64,000 nucleotides of DNA, from the NCBI GenBank assembly GCA_004335835.1, contig RWJK01001554.1, forward strand, positions 1-64,000, given 5' to 3'. Of this stretch, positions 22,821-35,373 are shown one piece after another; position 1 is the stretch's first letter, and the number at the start of each line of letters is the position of its first letter. The DNA is from Scenedesmus sp. ARA3. Taxonomy: Eukaryota; Chlorophyta; Chlorophyceae; Sphaeropleales; Scenedesmaceae. The position numbers and the translations under genes are program-made. The notes beneath the pieces are model-generated. The model was not told the origin of the DNA. It searched no databases and was given only the letters and a program-made list of their open reading frames with translations.

Positions 22821-25800
22821 TCATGTGTCCAGGTTGAGGTGGTGCATCAAGTGCCCCAGCTCTCGCCTGTCCTCCACCCACTTTGTGAAGTCGGGCGCGG
22901 TGCGGCCCAGCTGCTCCGCGCGCTGCCGCTGCACCAGGTAGCACCTGCAGGCGAACAACAACAGCAGCAGGCGCGAGTGTTAGGCAGCGCTGGAAGAAAA
23001 CTTCTGTACATCAACTGCTGAAGCACAGCAGCATTGCCACCGACTGACCCCACACCTGAAGGCAACCAGCAGGACGTAGCGCTTCAAAAAGTGCACAAGA
23101 AGCTACGGCAGCTGCCCCTGAAGGCGACCAGCAATCGGCGTAAACCACACACACCCCTTCCCTCCCCCGTCTCACACACTCAACGCACCTGAACGCGATG
23201 AGCAGGAAGTAGCGCTTGAGGTAGTGCACGCCCAGCTGCCGCGCCGCCCAGGCCATGCTGCCAGGGTCGTCGCTGCTCTGCCCAGGCGCGGACGCGTTGT
23301 GCTTGCAGGCCTGCGGCACGTAGCGGCAGCAGCAGCAGCCATAAGATGTCAGGTTCAGCTTGAGCAAGATATGCAGCCAGCAGTACCGGTGCACTGCCAG
23401 TGTATTAAGTCAATTTCAACACATGAGGCGCGGCAACCGCTTGGTCCCCTGCCGAACTCGCAGACATGCGCCTGACAAGTACTCGAGCAGCTGCAAGTAC
23501 GCCTAAAGCCAACCTACGTATCCACATCAACCCCAAAGCAAGTCCGCAACACTGCAGAACTGCAGCTACCTCCACTAAAGATTCATCCTCACTATCCTCA
23601 TTATCGCACCTTGATGTCCTCCCGCAGGTTGCCGATCGCCGAGCAGCGGTCAATGGCCGCATCCACGGCCCCCTTCACCTCCAGCCCCCCCGGCAAAAGC
23701 CTCGCCACACTCATGATGCCCCGGTACTCCCCTAAGTCAGAATGCGTGCGCCGCATTCGCTTTGCGGGCCCCTGGCTCGGGCTGTCGCCATTCGCTGCTG
23801 CTGCTGCTGCCACAGCGCCGCCAGGACCCTTGCTTGGGCTGCCAGGTGCACCCGCTGCTGCTGCTTTGGACTCTGACTTGGAGTGCTTCTGCAGGAAGGT
23901 GGCAAAGGCGGCTGTGGCGAAGCGCGCACTGCTGCCGGTCGCTGTGCGAGACACCACCAAGTGCACGATGCTGCGCGGCTGCTGCTGCTGCTGCTGGCCT
24001 TCTTGACCTCCTGCCACACCTGCTGGTGGCTTTGCAGCGAGCCGGTTCATGTCTGCTGCGCACTGCGCGGCCATGCGCATCATCTGCGCGGCACGCGGGC
24101 TGGCGCCACCCCCCGGGCTGCCTAGATCAAGCGGGCCCACCCCCGCAGGCAGCGCCAGCATCTGCTTCATCATGTCACCAAGATCTGAGGGCACAGGCGT
24201 GCGCTCACGCGACAGCGGGATGCGGCGGTACGTGATGTGGAAGCCCGCATGCTGCAGCTGCTTTGCAACATCTAGGCATGTCGCCAGCGGCGACGGCCGC
24301 ATGCCCTGCTGCTGCTGCTGCTGCTGCTTGGGATCTGGCTGTGTGTCTGCTGCTGCTGCTGCTGCTGCACTGGGAGGGGATGCTGCGCTGTCGCCGCTGC
24401 TGGCAATTTCCACAGGCTCCCAATACGGCACCACGGCCGCACCTGGCCGCACATCCACGGGTGCTGTGACGTCATCGCCCGCAGTGTTGCTGGCAGCAGC
24501 AGCGCCCTCGGGCCCAATGAGGATCTGGCTGCTGCTGCCGCGGCCAGCTGCTGCTGCAGCCGGGCTGGTTGCAAAGGGGCTGGGGCTGATAGGCGGGAAA
24601 CCAGGGAAGCCTGCTGCTGCTGATGCATCGCCTGCTGCACCGTTTACAGCTGGGCTGGCTGCTGCTGCTGCTGCTGGGCCGGGTGAGATTGGCGGCAGCT
24701 GCCCACTGATGCGGCGGGCGGTGCCTGCGGCTGCAACAGGTGACGGCGCAATCGCCGATGCCAGCTGCAGCGCTGTGGCAGGTACAGGGCCTGTGGGCGG
24801 CGTGAGGAATGACCCCAGCATTGGCAGCGGCAGCGCTGAGCTACCTGCGCGGCCAGGAATTGACACGCGCAGCGCCGCGCCGCCGCCGCCGCTGCCTCCT
24901 GGGATGAGGCCGCTCATGCGGCGCTGCGCATCTGCTGCTGTGTAGAGCTCCTGGTGCAGCAGCACGCGGCCTCCCCACTTGGCTGCCTCGTTGGCCACAT
25001 CTTCGCGCAGCGCTGCTTCCAGCAGCTCCAGCTGCCGTGCGTGCACGCCTGCGTGGTGCAGCGCAGCAGCTGGCATCTCCAGCTCGCGCCGGATGTGCGG
25101 CACGCCTGCGGGGGGCAGACGGGTGTGTGTGAAAACAGGCAAACAGGTTAGTGTTACGTTCAGAGCATGCACATACGGCACTGTATGCATGATTAGGGGG
25201 GGTTTTCTGCAGAGGTACCCGCTGCCGTGAATATGGTGTTAGGTAAGCTCCTCGCAGCCGCGCCGTCTACCACATCATCAACACACAGTTACCATTCACA
25301 CCATAGAAGCGGCAAACCACAGCATTGTCATCTGGCCTCACCGCCCGCCCGCCTCCTGGCCTCATCATCACCATGTTACAAATCAAACCATTACGATGAT
25401 GCCAACCGAGCAATAGCAAATGCGACCTATGAAGCCATTGATACGACATCACAAACTCACCGTTGACATACACCACCAGCTCCTCCCTCACATCAGTCAC
25501 CACCACATGCGTGCTGCCCCCCGGGCCCGCACCCAGGTGCAGCAGCAGCTTAGCCAGCGCCTCATAAGCCACGTTGCCCACAGCAAACACGGGCAGGCCT
25601 GCGGCAGACAGCGCGGCACGTACACCACATACACACAGTGAGCGGCAGCAGGCAGCAGCAGGACTCGGCACACCCAGCCAGGCAGCATAGCAGCAGGCAT
25701 GAATCAGGTGCATTTCTACAGGAGTGTCAGACGAAACAGGCGCCATATCATGTGCATCTGGCAGCATTGATTGTGAGGTATTAGCCAGGGCTGCAGTTAT

Positions 25801-28800
25801 CACTGCCAGCCTACTCAACAGCAACAGAACATGAGGTACACACACGCATGCACAACAAAAACTGCTGCAGTGCACAGCCTAAGCACACACAGCGCCACCA
25901 GCGCGCTGCCGCACCTTCCGCCTGCCGCACGTCGGGCGTGCCGGGGGGCAGCGAGGGGTCTGCTGCTCTTGCCAGGTAGGACTTGAGGATGATGCGGCGG
26001 TTCAGCGTCTTGCCACGGCGCTTGCGCAGCACCTGCGGGCGGGGCAGGGAGGAAGGGGGCCAGTTTGTCAACGTAATGGGTGGTGCTGTTGGTGCAGTTG
26101 GCAGCTGTGCAGCAAGCAGGCTGTGCAGCAAGCAGGCTGTGCAGCAAGCAGGCTGTGCAGCAAGCAGGCTGTGCAGCAAGCAGGCTGTGCAGCAAGCAGG
26201 CTGTGCAGCAAGCAGGCTGTGCAGTTGAACATGTACACAGCATGCAATGCGTGATGTGCAGCACTTGTGCCGAATGTAACCAGAACACAGTTAATTATTT
26301 ACGCTGCCCTTCGTCCAGCAGCACAATGCAGCGCAGCCGCGCACCTCCTCTTGCTCAGCTGGCGTGACCTCCACCCCGCCGCGCACGGAGCGGTACAGCA
26401 CCGGCATGGCAGCCACAGGCACGGCCGCCAGCGCGGTGGCTGGGTTGCTGTGGATGTTGGACAGCGCCTGCGGCAGCAGCAGGAGGCAGGTGCAGGCAGC
26501 AGGTGCAGCAAGTGCATGTCAGCAGCGCATTGAACAGGCGCAGCCCAGCTGTGCATATGCTCAGGCTGCATGTGTGGTTGCCCTGCTGATGAAGCAAGGG
26601 CCACCTAGTTCAAGGAACAGAAGTCATGGCGGTCACGTCAAATAAAGGCTCAACTAGCGCGCACACCGGCACGCACAGATGCACAACTGCGCACCACAAC
26701 CCAACGCACACCAACCCCTACCATTCCCCATACAAGATGAGCAGCGCACCTGCTTCAGCTCAGGCCGCGCCTCCAGCCACGCCTCAAAGCTGGTGGCGCT
26801 GCCCAGGCCCTCCGCCTGCAGGTAGGCCCCCAGCGCCACCAGCAGGCAGTAGCGCTCCAGGTACGCGGAGCCGCGCCGGTACGCAAAGTGGCGCGCCGCC
26901 ACCTCGCTCTTGTGGTTGTGGTACTGGTGCTTGGGGCGGCGGAACCTGGCGCAACGAGAGTGTACAGGTTGTGGCAGCAGCAGCAGCAGCAGCAGCAGCA
27001 GGGCGGAGGGGTTGAGAAAAGGCAGCAGGCCGAGGGCAGCTTGGACATACCGCACGTGCAGCAGCCTGGCGCCGTAATTGCCGTTGCTGCAGGGGGCATG
27101 TGGCAGCTGTCAGTCCTGCTTCCAACAGGTGGTGGCTCCGCCATCTGAAGCAGCACTTCATGCATGCATGCGCATGGCTGAGCTGCACAGGCACAAGTGG
27201 GAGGACATGAGGGCCGTAGATTTTGCAGACAGGGACCGCAGCAGCAGCATGCCGCCGCTGCGCCCACCTCATGATGGCCACGCGCAGGTTGAGCATCTGC
27301 GCGCAGCCGTCAATGACCGCGTCCACGAGCCGCTTGGCGCTGTCGCCGTGCTCCAGCAGCCGCACCACCCGCCGCACGCCCACGTAGCCGCCCGCAGCCA
27401 GGCTCACGCGCTCCTGCAGCAGCAGCAGCAGCAGACTCTCAGTCATGATTCACCACCTCGTCACCTAGCGGCGCGCAGGCGCTGTGCCTGGCAAGCTTGC
27501 ATCCATGAGAGCGCTGATCTCGGCAGCAATTGCCAGGCAGCACTGGCGCTTCTACATATCCGGCAAGCACGATCCACGCGCAGGACCACACGCGTTGCAG
27601 GTCACCAGTCAGACAGGCACACCACCTCATCAACCTATCTAAACTGTGCCCAGTAGCTTTCATACCACAAACATGCGCACCTGCACTTCCTCAGGGCTCA
27701 GGTCACTCCACAGCTCAGCAACGCTGCTGCAGCGCGGCACCGGCGGCTGCTGGCCCTGGCCTGCTGCTGCTGCGCCTGCTGCTGCTGCTGCTGCTGTTGC
27801 CTCGCCCCCGGCACGGTTGGCAAATGCGCCTTGCAGCGGCATGCCGGCAGATGAAAGGGGGCTGCCATTGTCTGAATCCTCTGCGGGTGCAGGGGCAACC
27901 ACGGTAGGCAGGCAGGCAGCGTTACAACGATGAGCAAGCATAGGTGCTAGAAAGCCTGAAGCTGTAGGCAAGACCGCAAAACACAAGCAGCACCAGCTCC
28001 AACCATCCAACCTTCAATTGCACAGACCCGGCCCTGCTCAGACCTCTGCAGTGCACACAGTCTGTGCCCAGCCAGCGTCTGTCCATACAAATGCAACCGG
28101 ATGCAGCCAAAATCGCACCTGAGTGCCGTGGTGAATCCCCAGCCAGCTCCTCCCGGATGATGTCCTTGCTCAAGTCATCCATGCTGGTGCTGCTGGGCAT
28201 GCTCGCCAGGAACGCCCGCGCACTTGCAGCAGCAGCGTCAGCGCCGCCGCTGCCGCCGTCCTCAGCAGCAGCAGCAGCAGCAGCGCCCGGCGGCTGCGTG
28301 GCGCAGCCGTACATAGCCAGCAGGGCACCGATGACAGTGCCTGTGGTGGTGCGGCCTGCACCCATTTGGCAGTTGAAGACCATGGGGTGGTCATAGCCCA
28401 CATGCGCCACCTGGAAGGGCAGAGAGGAAGCAAAGAGGCAGCAGAGGGTGAGCAGGACACAGGTAGGGAGTGCTGGGACATGCCTGCAACATAGCGACTG
28501 CTGGCCCACATGCGCCACGTTGCAGGGCAGACAGGCAGGAAGCAGCGAGGGGCAGGTGAGCAAGGCACAAGCAGGGCAATGCTGTCTGCAGCGCAGCGAC
28601 TGCTGACGTCAAACCCGCGCCACCTGACAGGGCACTAGACAGGAAGCAGAGAGGCAGCAGAGGGTGAGCAAGAGGAGCAAGATACAGGCAGGGAATGCCG
28701 GGACATGCCTGCAGCACAGCGAGCGCTGACGATGCTTCTGGGCGGTGATCTTGATAGCTGTGGGAGGCAGCTGCGGATGCAGCGGCAGCCAGATGCCCTT

Positions 28801-31800
28801 GCTGGCAGTTGATCTGCGCTGCGGGATGACGGCCGCGTACTGCATTAGGATGTGTCACCACCAAGCAAACATATTGTGCGTCTCAGATGGTTGTATACTG
28901 TCGCATGGCATGAACTGCATGTACTGCAGCAAGAGCCTGCAAAAACCCAATCAACACTGCAGTCCCACCTGGCGCATGATGGCGTCAATGTCGCCAGCTG
29001 AGGGCGCCTTGCCGTCCGTGACAGGCACGCGAAGGTAATGCACGCCCAGGCCCTCCCCAGCCAGCGCAGCATACACCTCAGCAGGGGTCTGCACTGCATC
29101 GGGGCCATCCACTGGCTCCCACATGTCCACCACCTCTCCTGTGCCGCTGTAGTGCACGGCGTGCTCTGAGGGCAGGCTGCCTGGTGCTGCTGCTGACTCA
29201 CGCGCCACCAGGATGCGGCCGCTGTGGTGGGCTGCAGTGGAAAACAAGGTGTGTTACGTCAGCGTCAGCAGGAGCATCAGCAGCAGCACCTGGACTTGAC
29301 AGAACTGCACTGGACGCGGACAAACCCTAGGTCGTTGAGCAACTGCACATCTGGCATGCTGCAGCTACCAACGCAACCTCACACTCAACCTGAACTTGAA
29401 CCTGCACAACCCAAGCACAATCGCCAACCATCTAGCAGCAACACAGGTGTGCGGCGCACCCAAACAGCCAAAACCTGCAGCTGCGCAAGCAGCAGCACCG
29501 GCAGCAGCAGCAGCACTGCCTCAGCCTGCACGTCGTATGCCAAGCCGCGCCTCCATGCGCTCCAGCCTGCCTGCATCTAAGCGTCGACACAACACATATA
29601 TGCACTGATGAAACTATAACAGAAGGACCCCCTGCCCCCTCCTACACATACACACACCTGCTTCTGCCAGCACGTCATCTTTCAGCCGCGCCTCCATGCG
29701 CTCCAGCCGCCCAGCATCAATGCCCGCATACTCCTGCAGATTCTTCATGGGCCGCTGCTGCTCACGCAGCACAAAAGGCAGCCCGTTGATGTACACCATG
29801 GGCTCCTCACGCATGTTGAACCACATCACAGACTGCAGGGGGTGCAGCGCAGCGCAGCACAGGGGGCAGTGCAGGGGGCACGGCGGCAGCAGTTCAAGGT
29901 GGAGCGCGCTACAGCCGCGATGAGGTGCATGCACAGCTGCACACAGCTTTGCAGCGGCACTCGATGTGTCAATGCGGCATGCGGCAAGATCCAAGGTGCA
30001 TGCTGCATATGCTGCTGGCTGATAGGACTCCAAAGCGCGCAGCCTGCCGCACCTTGGGCCCGCCAGCCGCCTGCTGCTGCTGCGCCACCGCTGCCAGCAC
30101 GTTGCGGATGCCTCCCAGTGTGCACATGGCCACGCCGTACACAGGGGGCCCTGCGGCGCGCCTGAAGTTGCCCGCACCTGGCAGCACCTGCGGCAGCCTG
30201 ATGGGAGGCACGGCAAGCAGCAGGCAGCACAGCGCCGAAGAAAAAGGAAAGTTGGTGCCTACTCATGATGTGCAAAAGCAAAGGTAGCACCTGCGGCAGC
30301 CTGTTGGGAGGCGGCAGGCAGCAGGCAGCTCAACGGCAAAGAACTAGGATACGTGGAGCATACTGATCTGCACAACAGCGCAGCAGAGGCACAGCGCAGT
30401 TGTTTGCACCTCATCTGAGGATCTCGGCTACACATCAGTGAGCTCAAAAAGGAAACTCCAGAGTCACAGCTGCACCTTGACATGATCCAACAGCTGCTCA
30501 CATCTGTCGTGCCAGCTCGCTAGCTCGATCCTGCGCCTGCTGCTGCACACACGCCCATCTGCCCCACACCCCATACACACCTGCTGCTCTTCATGCCTGG
30601 GAAGTAGTCCTCCTTGAGGATGGTCAGTGCGCCCAGCACCGCGCCGCTGCGCGACTCGATGATGACGTCAGCACGCGCCTCAGCCTGGCGGCAGCAGCAG
30701 CAGCAGCAGGAGCAGCAGCAGCGCGCGGGCAAGGAGAGGCAGGTGCATCAGCGCGATGTGCAGCCAAGCATAGCAAGTAGGCGGCTGACCAGCGCACTCC
30801 GCAGCACGCACACCTTGGCGAGACACGTAGCGCAGGGCTGCATGCATGTGTCTGCTGTCTGTGTGGCACTGCACGCGGACGATGCGTAGCTGCTGCTGGG
30901 CGCTCTGCACAGAGTGCTAACCACCACACGTTGATACACATTTGGTTTGCCGTGACAGCCACCAAGTTGCTGTGCACCACGCTGATAGCAGCAGCAGCAG
31001 GAGCAGCAGCAGCAGCATCAGCGCCGCACCTGTGACCTCGCTGCCTGGTCTGCATCCTCGTCGCCGCCCTGGTGGCCTGCCGCGCTGTCCTGCAGCAGCG
31101 TGGCAGCAGGGATGTGCAGCTCAAGCGCAGACAGCGGGTTCCTGCAGCGGCAAGCAAGCAAGCAGGCAGGCAGGCAGAAGTCGGCAGGCAGAGGTCAGGT
31201 CACGAATTTGGCGACGTACAACAGCAGACACGGCCAAATAAATATTTGTGTGCAACAATGGCTCTGCACACATTTGCAAAACAGCATTCACACTCGATGA
31301 GCTGCTGTGTAGTACATGACGACCGCAACGAGCACCATACACAATGCAAGCTGTGGCGCATCCAATGCTCGCACTCAGTACAGCAGATGCACTACTCCCC
31401 AGGCACTTGCTGCTAGACAAGCCCCACCCGGCCATGCCTGCCAGCCAGCACAAGGTGGAGTTCAAGGGGCCCTTTGAATGGAATCAACTCAAACCAGGTT
31501 GCATGTGACCAACACGCTGGTTCACACGCCAACATTCGTGTGCGTTGGTTCCAACCCACACACTGCCCTACATGCTGACCAAACCACGCACCTGCGCAGC
31601 ATCCTGCTGAGCAAGCTGCGCAGGTGCACCACTGCACCTACAGACACACCATTGCCGCAGATGCCACCTTCCCCATGCACTGGCTGCGGTGCATGCTGAC
31701 CAAACCACGCACCTGCGCAGCATCCTGCTGAGCACGCTGCGCAGCTCAGGCCTGCTGTCCATCCAGTCCTGAAACGTCACGTGCCCCCGCGAGGCCGGGT

Positions 31801-34800
31801 CAAACTTGGGCCAGGTGAGGTAACTCGTAAAAGCAATGAGCATGTAGTAGCGCTCCAAGTACTCCAGGCACACGCCCATCAGCTGCGCGCGGCGTGACTC
31901 CTTGGACTCAGCCATGAGGCGGCTGCGGTACGTGGTGATGGCCTCACGCAGGTTCTGCGGCATGCGGCAGAGAAACAAAGGTGTTTGCAAGTCAGCAGCA
32001 ACTAGAAGCAATGCTCGTGTAGTGCATGTGCAGCAGATGGGCCGCAGGTCTGACCGCGGTGAGTGGTGATGCCCTCACGCAGGTTCTGCGGCACATAACA
32101 TGTGACAAAACAGCAGTTGCAAGTCAGCAAGCCAGCAACACAGAGGCAATGCTCCTGCACATGCGGCCGATGGGCCGCAAGCCTGGCCAAGGTACGCGGT
32201 GATGGCCTCGCAAGTGGAATCTTTCACCAGCAACAACATTTTCACCCCAACCCCACAGCCAGTGCTGCTGCCAGCTACTGCGTCTCCTGCGCCCCTCTAC
32301 TACCCCACCAGCGCAGCTGCGCCACCACGCTGCGCGCTGCACCCCCACCCACCTGCATCGCGCTGCACGCGTCCAGGCACACATCCAGGATGGCCTTGCC
32401 AGCCACGCCCCGCTCCAGCACACGCAGCAGGCTGCGCACCACACCAAACTGCCCAGCCTTCAGCTTCTGCTCAGTGCCGCGAGGCGTGCCGCCCGCTGCA
32501 GTGGGCGACCCCAGGCTGCCCACGCCGCCCGCGCCGCTGCCGCGCGCCGCCTTGCTGTTGCGGAACCACGCAGGCACCAGCTGCTGCAGCTGGCTGCCGT
32601 ATGCAGCAGCAGCGCCATCTCCAGCCTGCATGTGGAAGCCATTGCCGTTGCCGTTTGCCAGCTGCTGCTGCTGCTGCTGTTGTTGTCCTGCAAGGGGTGC
32701 TGCTGCCGCGCTGAATGCGCCGAAGCGCCGCAGCGTGAGCAGCGTAGCAATGACCATGCCTGTGGTGGTGCGGCCGCGGCCCATCTGGCAGTTGAAGACC
32801 AGTGCTGCATCAGGAGGCACGTTCCACAGCCGCTGAATGAGCAGCTCAAAGTCGCTGTCCTTTGGGGCCTTCTCATCGGTGATGGGCACGCGCGTGTAGT
32901 CCTGCAAGAGGCAGCGGCAGCGCAAAACGAAGCACAGCATTGCAGTGGTCATGATAAAGTGGCAAAAAGCCCCGAAGGCAGAGATGGACGGATGATCTGG
33001 ATGGAGTGCACATCGCATGCTGGCATCTCACTATTCACACCGAATATGATACTGCCAGGAGGTGTCCGCAAACCGGCTGCTGCACAAAGCACCTGCCCTG
33101 TTGACAGCATTGCATACCACTGCTGCAGGACAAGCATGCAGCCAGTGCCTGCACCATGCAGCTCCTAACCAACTCGAGGAGCACCCTGGCATTGCGCGGC
33201 CTCACTCCGCGCTGCATCACTATATTGCAGCTTCAAAAATACAGTTCAACATAACAACAGTTCAACAAATTCGCACGCACCACGTTGTATCCGTCCTCGA
33301 TGAGCTCCTGGTACACCTCCATGGGCGTCTGCACGTCACTCTCCGTGACAGGCTCCCACACGTCAATCACCTGCAAGGATGGCAGCGGCAGCAAACCACA
33401 CTCGTTGGAGTTGCGTTGGAGTTGCGTTGGAGAGGCGGAGATGCTAGGCCAGTGGCTCAAGCGCACAAGACGCGCAGCTGTGGCGTCGCTGGGGATGATG
33501 CTTGAACCACACAGCCGCATCTGCTGTTCATGCTTGCAGGAATTGGCGCATCACGCAGCTGCAGGCCCTGTGGCAGCTGCAGGCATCACGGCTGCCATGC
33601 CTCAGCACTCACGCAGCTGCTGCCTGCACCACCAGCGCGCTTCACCTTCACATCACCGCAACCCACACAGCTGCTTGCTGCTAGCTGGCATGCTGCCCCT
33701 GCTCACGTTCATGTCGTCGTCCTCCTCCGTGACCAGGATGTGGTGCCCGTAGCGACCCGCCTCGCGCAGCACGTCACGCTTCAGGCGTGACTCCATGTCC
33801 TCCACGCGGGAGCGGTCGATGCCTGCAGCACAGCACAGCACAAAAGAGGCCAGAGCCATGCTTGTTGTTTGCAGGCGACACTGTGGCTGTGTTCATGAAC
33901 AGCACGTGTGGAGAGCCAGATGGCATGTGCAACAGCTGCCGCGATAGTGCTCGACTGCAACCATCAAGAGCCAATGAAACGCTGAGAGCGTTTGCTGCAA
34001 AGCCTTGAATAGCCTGCCTAGGTTCTCTCCTGTGCTGTGCCGCCGACTACTGCACACAACATGGCTCTGTTGCCACTGCTGAGCCAGCGCGGCTGCCCTC
34101 TTGGTGCACCAGTTACTACTGCAGCCAAACAGGGCCAGTGCAGCAGCCATAGCTCTATGTAACCTGCCTGCTGCAGCTGCCCTTGCTGCCGCAGCCACTG
34201 CAGCTGTTGCCGTCCTGCAAGCGCTGCTGCGTGTCACCTGTGTACTCCACATTGCAGAAGGGCTGGTCTGACTCGCGCACGACATACGGCTTGCCATTGA
34301 TGTACAGCACCGGCTCCTCCCGCATGTTGTGCCATAGCACACCGCGCTGGCCTGCAGCAGGGGCAGCAGCATACATCCAAGGCTGTTGGTACATGTTGGC
34401 ACGTTAAGCAGCTGCAGGAAGCACGAAGCAAAGCTGCTGGGGAGTGCTGAAGGGTGCAGTTGCACTGGACACCATTTCTGCAGCTGCTGATGTTCAAGGT
34501 CCTGCCTGTGCAGCAGCAGCTGCAGCAGCAACAAGGATGAGCTGCATGCAGCAAGCTTGCAACTGTTTGACAGCAGCTACACCTCAGCTGCTGTCCTCTG
34601 ACACCTTGTGTTGTGATTTCCACTTCCATAGGTTGCAACCAACTTCTGCTGCTGCTGTTGCTGCCATTGATGCTGCTGCTGCGTCGGCTGCTGCTTGCAC
34701 CTGGCATGGTTGCTGACAAGCAAACAGCCCTGGGATTCGCACCTTGCGCTGCACCCAGCACATCCATCACATTGCGCAGCCCGCGCACAGTCGGGATGGC

Positions 34801-35373
34801 CACACCGTACACCGGCAGGCCCTCCACCTGTCTGAAGTTTGGAGCTCCATCCAACAGAGGTGTGAGCTTGGTGTTCTGGCACCCTGAAAAACATGCACAC
34901 CACACAGCACATGTGCTGCTGTCAAACAGCACACCTGGCGGGACAGCTCACTTGACAAGTGATCAAAGAGTGCGGGTGTCAAACAGTGCTGCTTGTGCGT
35001 GCAGTTCTATACGTGCTTGCAGGACTGCCCTTTGTGCATGTGTGTGGCAGGTTTGTCTGGCATCAGAGCAGCATCTGCTGTATGCCTCGCTGAGAGCCCA
35101 GGCGTGCCCACATTCCCATACTTCTCTGTTTTCCATTACGGAGTACAGAAGCCTGTCAAGACACGTAATCTGTGCCAACACCTCGTGCTCACGACCGATA
35201 CCCTCGGTCAAGGTAGTTTTCAAGCACTACTTGCCTGGAAAGTGGTCTGCTTTCAGCAAAGTGTTCTTAATCAAGACATCCCCAGCCCGTGACCTGATTA
35301 CTTCCTCTGCTTTAGGCCATCCGGCCTCTGCAAGCCCCGTTGCATCTCCACTGCCAGTCTTCCGCAAGGCCAT
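22821..35373 (-). CDS. Paladin-like protein with three PTP/phytase-like units, 1726 aa
   Basis: Related to animal paladin and plant/fungal PTPlike-phytase repeat proteins; a phosphoinositide/inositol phosphatase or pseudophosphatase role is inferred. Twenty-three exons sum to 5181 nt, in phase: 35235-35373, 34743-34883, 34238-34351, 33707-33822, 33281-33370, 32353-32901, 31713-31954, 31030-31141, 30581-30684, 30053-30197, 29658-29832, 28969-29231, 28119-28410, 27681-27880, 27268-27413, 27051-27086, 26750-26945, 26345-26467, 25915-26032, 25461-25598, 23610-25105, 23189-23310, 22821-22944. Each unit has a PNFRQV- or NFRR-like block, a WxNxREEPxxYING block and a P-loop. P-loops: CQMGRGR (about aa 238) and CQMGAGR (about aa 744). 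The third, near aa 1528, reads VVSRTATGSS and has lost the Cys. The 1.5-kb exon 21 holds Ala/Gln-rich inserts. Intron 1 uses a GC donor. The ATG at 35373 was chosen; an upstream in-frame start is possible. Confidence 0.9.
23050..23225 (-). repeat. Donor-side echoes of paladin-like exon 22
   Basis: The exon 22 end with its donor (23185-23225) recurs at 23110-23137 and 23050-23090 in the last intron. The copies still pair to YFLLVAFRC-like coding sequence. Confidence 0.75.
26105..26216. repeat. Perfect 16-bp tandem repeat, seven units, in paladin-like intron 18
   Basis: Seven identical copies of CTGTGCAGCAAGCAGG plus a partial eighth. Complete identity implies very recent expansion or active homogenisation. 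Confidence 0.95.
28390..28640 (-). repeat. Acceptor-side echoes of paladin-like exon 13
   Basis: The exon 13 start (VAHVG) with about 80 nt of upstream intron is repeated near 28500-28530 and again, more diverged, near 28600-28640. The intron text AGGAAGCAGAGAGGCAGCAG is shared between copies. This is the exon that carries the second P-loop. Confidence 0.7.
31580..32212 (-). repeat. Echoes at both ends of paladin-like exon 7
   Basis: The donor end (31701-31740) is copied at 31580-31625. The acceptor end (31935-31975, NLREAITTY) is copied at about 32055-32100 and in short form at about 32190-32212. Both sides of one exon are therefore echoed, each in its own flanking intron. Confidence 0.75.

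Noticed and set aside
24049..24945. 298-codon + strand open frame opposite the paladin-like gene
   Set aside because: Antisense shadow of the 1.5-kb exon 21; no recognisable motif.
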